Below, piece by piece: positions 28,082 through 36,786 of a stretch of 64,000 bases of DNA (position 1 is its first letter; each line of letters opens with the position of its first letter). The translations under genes were made by a program, and so were the position numbers. Below the pieces are notes generated by a model. The model worked only from the letters and a program-made list of their open reading frames with translations. It was not told where the DNA came from and made no database searches. The stretch covers positions 3,972,001-4,036,000 of the forward strand of contig NZ_CP115960.1 of the NCBI RefSeq assembly GCF_027941955.1, given 5' to 3'. Origin of the DNA: Sphingomonas sp. 7/4-4 (GTDB lineage: Bacteria; Pseudomonadota; Alphaproteobacteria; Sphingomonadales; Sphingomonadaceae).

Positions 28082-30142
28082 ATGAGGCTGGCAGCGAAAG
28101 CGGCGACGCTCGCGTTGATTCTCGCAGGGAGTGCGCCACTGGGCGCGCAGGAACTCCGCGTCACGATCGATGGCACGAAGCGCGCGGCGCCGGTCACGCG
28201 CTACGCTTATGGCATGTTCATCGAGCCCATCGGCGGGCTGGTGGCGCGCACCTTGTGGGCGGAGATGCTCGACGATCGCAAATTCTATTATCCGGTCGTT
28301 TCCGAGGCGAAGGACGTTCCGCCGCCGCCCAATGCGGAGGGCCGCCCCGGAGTCGCCTATCGCAAATGGCGCCCGATCGGGGGCGACGACGCCGTGAAGA
28401 TGGACGCGCAGGATCCGTATGTCGGTCCGCACAGCCCCAGCGTCGCGGTCGGCGAAACGCCGCACGGGCTGGCGCAATCGGGCATCGGAGTCGCGAAGGG
28501 CAAGCGCTACGACGGATCGCTGTGGCTGTCGGGCGATGCGGCGGCCAAGGCGCAGGTCGCGCTGATCTGGGGTGATGGCGAAGGAAACCGGCAGGTCGTG
28601 ACCTTGCCCACCGCCGGGCCCGCCTGGCAGCGCGCAGACTTCGCTTTCACGCCGGGCGCCGACACCACCGACGCACGGCTCGAGATCACGGGGACCGGCG
28701 GCGGCCGCTTCCGGGTGGCCGCCGTCTCGCTCATGCCTTCGGACAATATCGACGGCTGGCGCGCCGACACTACTGCGATCGCGAAATCCCTGAACTCGGG
28801 CTTCTGGCGGCTGCCCGGCGGGAATTTCCTCTCCGATTGGGATTGGCACGGCGCGCTCGGTCCGCGCGATCGCCGCGCGCCGATGTTCGATCATGCGTGG
28901 AGCGCCATGCAGCCGAACGACATCGGCATGGACGAATGGATGCGGCTCACCCGGATCCTGGACGTCGAACCCTATGTCACCGTCAATGCCGGCCTGGGCG
29001 ACGCCAATTCGGCCGCTGAGGAAGTGGAATATCTCAACGGCCCGGCGACCAGCGACTGGGGCGCGAAGCGCGCGGCCAACGGTCATCCCGAACCCTATGG
29101 CGTCCGGCTCTGGAATATCGGCAACGAGCCCTATGGATGGTGGCAGATCGGCAAGACGAGCCTCGATTATTATCTGATCAAGCATCGCGAGTTCGCCGAG
29201 CGGATGCGCAAGGTCGATCCTTCGATCACGCTCATCGCCTCGGGTGCGATGCCCGACCAGCTCCATCCGCGCGATTTCAAGGAGAATGCCTCGCTCGAGA
29301 GCATCCAGCACAAGTTCGGAACCGAAGAGGACTGGACCGGCGGCTTCTTCGCGCATGCGATGGGCAGTTTCGACGGTATCAGCGAGCATTGGTATGACCG
29401 CCCGGAAGAACGCCCGAATGCCCCGGCCGATGCCGAACTGATCGAATATGCGCGCTCGCCTTCGAACCACGTCCGGATGAAGACCGAGGAGTGGAAGATC
29501 TACCAGCAGCGCTTCCCGGCAATCCGGGATCGCAAGATCTTCCTGTCGATCGACGAGTACGCCTATTTCGGCAAGCCGACGCTCAAGAACGCGCTCGCTT
29601 ATGCGATGGTGATGCAGGAAATGCTGCGCCACACCGATTTCCTGACGATGAGCGCCTTCACGACCGGTGCCTCGACGATGGACATCACGCCGACCGCCGC
29701 GACACTCAATACGACGGGTGCGATATTCAAATTGTACGGCGAACGGTTCGGCGCGGGCACGATCCCGCTGGCAGTCGAGGGCAACGTCCCTCAACCCGAT
29801 CCGCGCTATCCGGTGGGCTTCGCGCATCCGCAGGTGAAGGCGGGAAGCGCGACCTGGCCGCTCGATGTGATCGCCGGACTGAGCCCCGACGGCAAGCGGC
29901 TGCGTATCGCGGTGGTGAACGCTACCTACAAGCCGCAGCGCCTGACGGTCGAACCGCGTGGGCTAAAGCCGGGCGGCGCGGGCACCCAGTGGCTGCTCAC
30001 CGGCAAATCACTCGATGCCGAGAACAAGGTCGGCAAGCCGGCCGGCGTGACGATCAGCGAGAAGCGCGTGCCGGCGCTCGGCCGTGCGCTTACCGTGGAT
30101 CCGATATCGGTGACGATCTTCGAATATCCCGTCCGACAATGA
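28082..30142 (+). CDS. Alpha-L-arabinofuranosidase, GH51
   Basis: 686 residues. The start is ATG 28082 behind GGAGGGATGG; the signal peptide MRLAAKAATLALILAGSAPL ends near GAQ. It hydrolyses terminal arabinofuranose from arabinoxylan or arabinan. The acid/base Glu349 lies in WNIGNEPYGWW and the probable nucleophile Glu492 in FLSIDEYAYFG. Between the N-terminal barrel part and the catalytic core (about residues 110-230) is an inserted CBM4/9-like beta-sandwich (GKRYDGSLWLSGDAAAKAQV), which explains the length above the usual 500. The C-terminal beta domain is intact. Product export is predicted, so it acts in the periplasm or outside the cell together with the nearby esterase and TonB receptors. 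Confidence 0.92.
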   Translation: MRLAAKAATLALILAGSAPLGAQELRVTIDGTKRAAPVTRYAYGMFIEPIGGLVARTLWAEMLDDRKFYYPVVSEAKDVPPPPNAEGRPGVAYRKWRPIGGDDAVKMDAQDPYVGPHSPSVAVGETPHGLAQSGIGVAKGKRYDGSLWLSGDAAAKAQVALIWGDGEGNRQVVTLPTAGPAWQRADFAFTPGADTTDARLEITGTGGGRFRVAAVSLMPSDNIDGWRADTTAIAKSLNSGFWRLPGGNFLSDWDWHGALGPRDRRAPMFDHAWSAMQPNDIGMDEWMRLTRILDVEPYVTVNAGLGDANSAAEEVEYLNGPATSDWGAKRAANGHPEPYGVRLWNIGNEPYGWWQIGKTSLDYYLIKHREFAERMRKVDPSITLIASGAMPDQLHPRDFKENASLESIQHKFGTEEDWTGGFFAHAMGSFDGISEHWYDRPEERPNAPADAELIEYARSPSNHVRMKTEEWKIYQQRFPAIRDRKIFLSIDEYAYFGKPTLKNALAYAMVMQEMLRHTDFLTMSAFTTGASTMDITPTAATLNTTGAIFKLYGERFGAGTIPLAVEGNVPQPDPRYPVGFAHPQVKAGSATWPLDVIAGLSPDGKRLRIAVVNATYKPQRLTVEPRGLKPGGAGTQWLLTGKSLDAENKVGKPAGVTISEKRVPALGRALTVDPISVTIFEYPVRQ

Positions 30143-30156
30143 TGCGCGAGTCCTGT

Positions 30157-30177
30157 GCGGCGGCGCTCAACCGCCGC
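30157..30177. terminator. Weak GC hairpin at convergent gene ends
   Basis: GCGGCGG ... CCGCCGC forms a 7-bp stem with a 7-base loop between the GH51 stop and the last codons of the SapC-cupin gene. There is no T-run, so termination is uncertain. Confidence 0.3.
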
Positions 30178-31867
30178 GCAGGATCTGCATCACCATCGCA
30201 CGGATCCGCCCGTAATTGTTGCGCAGCGGTCCCAATATGCCGTGCCGTTCCTCGGGCAGATGCGCGAGCGGATGGCCGTCGGGACGAAAGACATAATGGT
30301 CGAAGAAGGCGCGCCATGCCGCACGCTCGGCGGCCGGGCGCTCGGCGATGGCGATCATCGCCAGCATCATCGTCGCATAAGGCGCATCGGGGCCGGCGCT
30401 GAACCCGTCCCACCAGTAATTGATCAGGACGTTCACCGGGCCGGTCGCTTCGACCTGGTGCCACCAGAGCTTCGGGATGTAGAGCGCGTCGCCGGGTTCC
30501 AGCTCCGCGTGCAGCGCCCGCGGACGTGCCGCTTCGAACTTGGGATAACGCGGATCGCCGTCGGGGGATCCGGCTGCCAGGCTGACCGGCTGGCCGGCCA
30601 TATTATGGTCGATCGGCCCGACATAGAGGTCGGCTATGGCGTCGGCCGGATAGAGCGTGAAGCATCGCCGTCCCGCCACGACGAGCGCCAGATTGTCATA
30701 GGTGTCGTAATGGCAGGCGACCTGCGATGCGTTGCCGATCCAGATGCGTGGTCGAATGGCGCGTGGCAGGAAGGCCGCGGGATTCTCGTCTGCGAAGCCC
30801 GGCAGATGGGCGTCCGTCGGCAGCGAGCCCATATACACCGAGGGCAGCTCCGGCCGATCGGCCGCAGCAGCAATGCGCTGCAGGGTTTCCGGTAGCGACA
30901 GCGTTTCGCGCGCGAAGTTGAAGCCGTCCGGGCCGGTGCCATAATGATAACGTCCGGCGATCGCGGGAGGGCCGATGAATGCCTGGCCAGTCTGGCCGGA
31001 ATCGAAACGCTGCAGATAGGCGAACAGCGCATCGCGCGATTTCTGCCCTGCCGCAACGACGGGCCAGCCTTGGCCGAGCCCGCGCAAGATGACCGGCGCG
31101 CAGGCATCGGCCACTTCCCGTTGAAAGCTTTCGGGATCGAACCCCTGATCGGCGGAAATCTCGCGCACCCGAACTATCCTGGCATGGCCGCCAGGCGCCG
31201 ATTGCGCTGGTGGGCGAGGGCCGGAATCTGCTTGAGCGAGATCGGCCATGCAGTAAGCGAGCTGGAGATAGCCGCAGCGGAACAGCTCCAGCACGGCTGC
31301 GTCGTCGAGCTCGTGCAGGCTGTCCAGGCTGACCGTATAGAGCCCCTGGAGCGCCAGCGTCTCACCGTCATCGAAACGCAGCGTGACGTCGACCGGATCG
31401 ATCATGCGATGTCCGAGCAGCGTCTGGATGAACCTGTCGGTCTCCTCCACGCCGGTCTTCAATTGGCGGAGCACCTGCTGGATTTTCCGCAGCCGCGCGC
31501 CGGGCTCGCCATTGTCGGCGAAGAGCGCCTCGCCGTCGAGCGCGTCGAACCTTGCATGGTGCGGGTCTATCGCGATGCTGTCGCCGGAGATGAAGAAGCC
31601 CTGACGCTCGAGGTCGAGCGGATGATAAGGCCGCGTATCCCCGGCCTGATCGTGCAACAGATTCTCGCCCGGTTTGAATCCGTACATGGCCCCGGCATAG
31701 AATTGCCCGGTGTCCGGGTTCTTGGTGAGCAGGATCGGACAGCAAGTGGCGGCCGAGGCGAATTCCGAGACGACGACCTGCACGAAATGCGGCGCGGTTT
31801 CCTGCCCGCGCGCAATGCGGAGGTCGCGGTGCGCCTCGGTATCCAGCAATTCGAGCTCTCTCGGCAT
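30167..31867 (-). CDS. SapC-cupin_8 (JmjC-like) fusion protein
   Basis: 566 residues combining two domains usually encoded by separate neighbouring genes. Residues about 1-215 are SapC-like (PHFVQVVVSEFASAATCCPI, AGAMYGFKPGENLL, LFRCGYLQLAYCMADLAQ). Residues about 225-530 are a cupin_8/JmjC-like iron-2-oxoglutarate domain: ACAPVILRGLGQGWPVV, the HxD iron-site pair in QVACHYDTYDNLAL, and the distal His in LYIPKLWWHQVE. ATG 31867 is chosen because AGGAGGGGA lies directly upstream; a longer frame adds 21 residues of no family character. No signal peptide is seen. It is divergent from a TonB receptor with a LacI-type site between them. The substrate is unknown; peptide hydroxylation is one possibility from the cupin_8 family. 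Confidence 0.85.
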   Translation of the reverse strand: MPRELELLDTEAHRDLRIARGQETAPHFVQVVVSEFASAATCCPILLTKNPDTGQFYAGAMYGFKPGENLLHDQAGDTRPYHPLDLERQGFFISGDSIAIDPHHARFDALDGEALFADNGEPGARLRKIQQVLRQLKTGVEETDRFIQTLLGHRMIDPVDVTLRFDDGETLALQGLYTVSLDSLHELDDAAVLELFRCGYLQLAYCMADLAQADSGPRPPAQSAPGGHARIVRVREISADQGFDPESFQREVADACAPVILRGLGQGWPVVAAGQKSRDALFAYLQRFDSGQTGQAFIGPPAIAGRYHYGTGPDGFNFARETLSLPETLQRIAAAADRPELPSVYMGSLPTDAHLPGFADENPAAFLPRAIRPRIWIGNASQVACHYDTYDNLALVVAGRRCFTLYPADAIADLYVGPIDHNMAGQPVSLAAGSPDGDPRYPKFEAARPRALHAELEPGDALYIPKLWWHQVEATGPVNVLINYWWDGFSAGPDAPYATMMLAMIAIAERPAAERAAWRAFFDHYVFRPDGHPLAHLPEERHGILGPLRNNYGRIRAMVMQILRGG

Positions 31868-32169
31868 TCCCCTCCTGAAGCTGGCGCGCCGGGCGTCGAC
31901 TATTCGATGCTGAAAGCCGCGCGAGGTCAACGCTCCGCCGCATTGTTATACGCCGACAAATTATTGTTGATAGCGCTAACGTAGTTGGTTATTGTCCGGG
32001 CAGATTCGCAGAGATGGATCGGGAGGATGGCCATTATCGGCTCGCGGGTGTCCGCGACGCCGCGGGCGCTTGCCTATCGAATAATAAAGCGGGTTTTCAA
32101 CCGCTTCGCGCGAGTCCGCGCCGGTGATCCGGCGTGCAACCGGTCTGTACCTTAAGGAGGGGTATCGGC
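31868..32169. promoter_or_regulatory. 302-base divergent promoter region, SapC-cupin / TonB receptor
   Basis: No gene is supported here. It contains a LacI-type site (31968-31981) near its centre, an AT-rich stretch at 31940-31990 suited to promoters, and the AAGGAGG ribosome-binding site (32153-32159) of the TonB gene. Confidence 0.55.
31968..31981 (+). promoter_or_regulatory. LacI-type operator candidate, TGATAGCGCTAACG
   Basis: Near-palindrome with the TAGCGCTA centre typical of LacI-family operators. It lies between the divergent SapC-cupin and TonB genes and differs by one base from the inverse of the site at 39813. Confidence 0.65.
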
Positions 32170-35149
32170 ATGAAGGGCATTATTACACAGACAAATGTGT
32201 CGGGGACGCGCTCGACGGCCAAATTGGCGCTTTTTGTGCTTCAAGTTTGGTAGCGCTAACATTGACTTTGCCCGGGCTTGCGACGTCTGCGAATGCGCAG
32301 ACCGCGGTCGACCCGGCAGGCCGCGACGCCCCGGCGAGCGCCGCCCAGAACGAAACGCCCGACGCGCAATCGACCGTGACCCAGGCTGAGCAGGACGAAA
32401 TCGTCGTCACCGGCATCCGCGGCTCACTCCAGCGCAACCTCGATGCGAAGCGCGAGGCGTCGGGAGTCGTCGACGTCATTTCGTCCGAAGATATCGGCAA
32501 GTTCCCCGATTCCAACGTCGCCGCCTCGCTGCAGCGGCTGCCCGGCGTCTCGATACAGCGCGACGGCGTGCGGGGCGAGGCGAACGGCGTGACGATCCGC
32601 GGCTTCGGCGGCGATTTCAACGAGACTCTCGTCGACGGTCGGCGTCTCGCCACCGCCACCGGCGGACGGTCGATCGATTTCAGCACCGTCGGCTCCGACT
32701 TCATCGGCGCGCTCACCGTGTACAAGACCCCGGACGTGACGGTCGCGGCCAACTCGATCGGCGCGACCATCGACATCGCCTATCCCAAGCCGCTCGACCA
32801 TCCCGGGTTCCGCCTTGCGGCATCGGCCTCGGGATCGATCCAGAATTATTCGAAGCGCATCGTGCCTTCGGGTGGCCTGCTGATCAGCGACAGCTTCGCG
32901 GATGACAGCTTCGGGATCCTCGCCAGCGTGATCTACACGCGGCACGACACCCGCACGAACAATGTCTTCGTCCATGGCTTCCCGGGCGGGCGCTATGCGC
33001 CATGCCAGCTCGCCGGCAGCACCGCGGCGACGTGCAACCCGACCTCCGACACGACCGCGCCGGCGTCGCAGCAGCAGACGATCGTCGGGTTCTTCGAGCA
33101 GCAATATGGTGCGCAGCAATCCTATACGAAGGACGAGCGCATCGACGGGCGGATCGCCGTTCAATGGCAGCCGTCGGACGGTCTGCTGCTGACGGTCGAC
33201 AACAATTATTCCGATCAGCGCATCAACACGGACACGTTCGGCTTCGGTATCTGGTTCAACCAGGGATCGCTGCGCAACGTGAAGCTCGACGACAATGGCG
33301 TGCCCCTCGATTTCACGCAGGCAGGCTCGCAGACCGACTTTACCGCTGGCACCGACAGCAACTGGCGGCGCACCAACCAGACCGGGCTCAACGTCAAGTG
33401 GGACGCGACCCAGAATCTGGAAATCGAGGCTGATGGCAGCCTCTCGCGCAGCTGGCTGAACCCTGATGGACGCGTCAACGGGAAGGGTGCGGATGTCGGC
33501 TACGGGTTCGGGATCGGCCCGGCACTGGGTATCGCGATCACCGGAGACAGCGACGAAGTGATTCCGTCGCTCCATTCCTATGGCGTCAGCGGCAACCCGA
33601 ACCGCTGGGCCGACATGTCGGCCATCGGCTCGCACGTCACCGTCAACATCGCGAACAAGAATACCGATACGATCAAGCAGGGCCGGCTGCGCGCCAAATG
33701 GACGCAGGACGATCTGACCCTGTCGATCGGCGGATCCTATGTGGACGATACGTTCAAGTTCCGCAGCGCCAACACCTTCGCGAACAATTTCTGGCAAGCC
33801 TATTCGGGCTATGGACCGGCGTCGGGAACCACCGGCGGCGTCGCCATTCCGACGACCCTGTACAAGGGCACTGTCAGCACCGATGGCTTCATTCCCGGCT
33901 TCGGCGGCACGCTCCCGCCGACGCTGATCAATTTCTCGGCGGTCGCGTATCAGGATTTCCTGACCGGGCTCGGCAACCCGCAGGCGACGACGATCCCGGG
34001 CTATAATTACGGCTGTTGCGGCACTGCGTTCACCGGCACGTTCGACGTCGCCAATGATGTCGGCAGCTATCGCAACATCAACGAAAAGACCTGGTCGCTC
34101 TTCCTGTCGGCCAAGTACAAGACCGAAATCGCCGGCATGCCGTTCCACTTCAATGCCGGCGTGCGTCAGGAATCGACCAAGCTCGCCTCCACCGGCGTCG
34201 GCCGACTGCCGACTTCGATCACGCCGAGCACCACCGACCCGACATTGCTCACCGTGAACTTCGGTCCGTCGCAGGAAGTGACGACGCGGAACAGCTACAG
34301 CTATTTGCTGCCCGCGGTGGACATGAAGCTCGAGCTCACGCCCAAACTGGTGCTGCGCTTCGACGCCTCGCGCACGCTGACGCGGCCGACGCTCAATCTG
34401 CTGACACCCGTGCTCAATATCGGCTCAGGCCAACGTGTCGGCGCACTCACCGCCGACGGCGGGAACCCCTGTTGCAGCCTTATCTTGCCGACAATTTCGA
34501 TGTCGCGGCGGAATGGTATTATCAGCGCAATTCCTATGCGTCGGTGAACTTCTTCCTGAAGAACGTCTCGAACTTCATCGTCCAAGGCACGCAGCGCCAG
34601 ACGATCAACGGAGTCGCCGATCCCTCGACCGGGCAGGCGGCGCAGTTCAGCGTCTCGCAGCGCGTGAACGGGCCGGACGCGACGGTTCGGGGTGTGGAGC
34701 TGGCACTGCAGCACACCTTCGGGGATTCGGGCTTCGGCTTCATCGCCAACGGCACGTTCGTGGAGACGAACAAACCCTATGACCGCAACGACATCAGCCA
34801 GAGCGGGTTCGCCGTGACCGGACTCGCGAACTCGGCGAACTTCGTCGGCTTCTTCGACAAATACGGGTTCGAGTTCCGCGCGGCGCTCAACTGGCGCGAC
34901 GAATATCTGCTGCAATTCGGCCAGGTGCAGAACACCGGCGCATTCGGAGCCGAACCGACGTTCGTCAACGCCAGTACCCAGGTCGACCTCAGCGCCAGCT
35001 ACCAGATCACCGAGAACATCAATGTCTTCGGTGAGGCGCTGAACATCACCAACGAGACGATGAGCACGCACGGCCGGTATAACAACCAGCTGCTCGACGT
35101 TTATGGTTACGGACGGCGGTTTACTGCGGGTCTGCGCATCAAGCTCTGA
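32170..35149 (+). CDS. TonB-dependent receptor (second), two frame breaks
   Basis: About 993 residues when repaired. ATG 32170 follows AAGGAGG with good spacing and opens MKGIITQTNVSGTRSTAKLA. One T must be added to the T5 run 32231-32235 to continue into SSLVALTLTLPGLATSANAQ (signal peptide), and one C to the run 34466-34469 to join DGGNP to LLQPYLADNFDVAAEWYYQR. The plug has the TonB-box region DEIVVTGIRGSLQRNLDAKR, FPDSNVAASLQRLPGVSIQR and NGVTIRGFGGDFNETLVDGR. The barrel ends in FTAGLRIKL. It belongs to the same class as the receptor at 22765. Company of SapC-cupin, halogenase-like and GH3 genes suggests plant-type oligosaccharide uptake. Confidence 0.9.
32248..32261 (-). promoter_or_regulatory. 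LacI-type operator-like sequence inside TonB signal-peptide codons
   Basis: The minus strand reads TGTTAGCGCTACCA, the fullest match to the operator pattern in the window, but it lies 78 bases into the TonB coding sequence, where it encodes SLVALT. It could be a downstream roadblock operator or a chance match. Confidence 0.3.
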
Positions 35150-35163
35150 TCCCTTTTCCCACT

Positions 35164-35188
35164 CCGGGGGTGTCTTTGACACCCCCGG
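35164..35188 (+). terminator. Strong hairpin after TonB receptor
   Basis: A perfect 11-bp stem (CCGGGGGTGTC / GACACCCCCGG) with a TTT loop starts 15 bases after the TonB stop and ends 24 bases before the halogenase ATG. No T-run follows, so it may attenuate rather than end transcription. Confidence 0.6.
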
Positions 35189-35212
35189 CATTGTCGCTGA
35201 AGATTGCGCCGC

Positions 35213-36753
35213 ATGCGTCCGATCAAGAATATCGTCATTGTCGGCGGCGGGACCGCCGGGTGGCTGACCGCCGGGATCGTCGCGGCGAAGCACCGCGGCC
35301 GGATGGCGGCCGGCTTCACGGTTACGCTGATCGAATCCCCGACTACACCGATCATCGGCGTGGGCGAGGGTACCTGGCCGACGCTGCGGACGACGCTTTC
35401 CAAGATCGGCGTTTCCGAAACCGACTTCTTTCGTGAGTGCGATGCGGCGTTCAAGCAGGGCGCCAGCTTCGCGCGCTGGACGACAGGCGCGCCCGACGAC
35501 GCTTATTATCATCCGCTGATGCTGCCGCAGAGCTTTCACCAGCTCAACCTCGTGCCGCACTGGCTGGCCGGCCCAGTCAAAGGCAGTTTCTGCGACGCCG
35601 TCACGCCGCAGGGGCGTATCTGCGATGCGGGGCTTGCGCCCAAGACGATCGCGACGCCTGAATATGATGCCGTCGCCAATTACGCCTATCACCTCGACGC
35701 CGGAAAGTTTGCGCCCTTCCTGCAGCGCCATTGTTGCGAGAAGCTGGGCGTGCGGCACGTTTTGGCGGATGTCCGGCGCGTTCACCTGACCGAAGACGGC
35801 GACATCAGAAGCGTCGAGACCGAACAGGCCGGCGAGATCGAAGGCGATCTCTTCGTCGACTGCACGGGCTTCCGCGCGCTGTTGCTCGGCGACGCATTGG
35901 GTGTGCCGTTCAAGGACTGCGGCGATGTTCTGTTCTGCGACACTGCGCTCGCGGTTCAGGTGCCGTATGCGCGCGAGGACAGTCCGATCGCATCGCACAC
36001 CACCTCCACGGCCCAGTCTGCCGGCTGGATCTGGGATATCGGCCTGCCGACCCGCCGGGGCACCGGCCACGTCTTTTCGAGCCACCATATCTCCGACGAC
36101 GAGGCCGAGCGAGAGCTGCGCGCCTATCTGGGGGAAGCGGGAAAGGATCTTCCCGTCCGCAAGATCAGGATACGCTCCGGCCATCGCGAGACGTTCTGGA
36201 AGGGCAATTGCGTCGCGGTGGGCCTTGCCGCGGGATTCCTCGAACCGCTCGAATCCTCGGCGATCGTGCTCATCGAATTGTCGGCGAAGCTCATCGCCGA
36301 GCAGATGCCGGTGTGCCGCGAGGTCATGGATGTGGTCGCTTCGCGCTTCAATGCGACGACGCACTATCGCTGGGGTCGGATCGTGGATTTCCTCAAGCTC
36401 CATTATGTCCTGACCCGGCGCACCGACAGCGACTTCTGGCGGGACAATGTGCGGCCCGAGAGCATACCGGACCGTCTGCAGGAGCTGATGCTCCTGTGGA
36501 AATATCAGCCACCCTGGTTCCACGACGAATTCGATCGGGTCGAGGAAGTCTTCCCCCGGCCAGCTATCAATATGTGCTCTACGGCATGGACTTCCGCACC
36601 GAAATCGAGCCCGGCGCGATTGCGGGCGAGGCGCGGCTCGCCGAACGCGCGATGCGGGAGAACGCCGCGCAGACCGAGCGGCTGCGCGTCGGGCTGCCGC
36701 GGCATCGCGATCTGATCCGCAAGGTCCACGAACACGGCTTCCAGCCGGTCTGA
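35213..36753 (+). CDS. Tryptophan-halogenase-like FAD protein
   Basis: About 513 residues once one C is added to the C5 run 36553-36557, joining EEVFPPASY to QYVLYGMDFRTEIEP. The N-terminal FAD motif is VIVGGGTAGWLTAG. Lys81 in AFKQGASFARW matches the catalytic lysine region of tryptophan halogenases, and FLEPLESSAI holds the conserved Glu. The WxWxIP motif reads WIWDIGLP, so Pro is shifted. Proteins of this group are common beside TonB receptors in Caulobacter and Sphingomonas, where no free-tryptophan halogenation has been shown. ATG 35213 has a poor ribosome-binding site. It probably forms one unit with the GH3 gene 33 bases downstream. Actual halogenation is uncertain. Confidence 0.85.
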
Positions 36754-36786
36754 CCGGCTTCGGCACCGGCACAAGAAAGGCGCGAC

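Noticed and set aside
35164..35188. Riboswitch before the halogenase-like gene
   Set aside because: There is only one simple perfect hairpin in a 63-base gap, without room for an aptamer.
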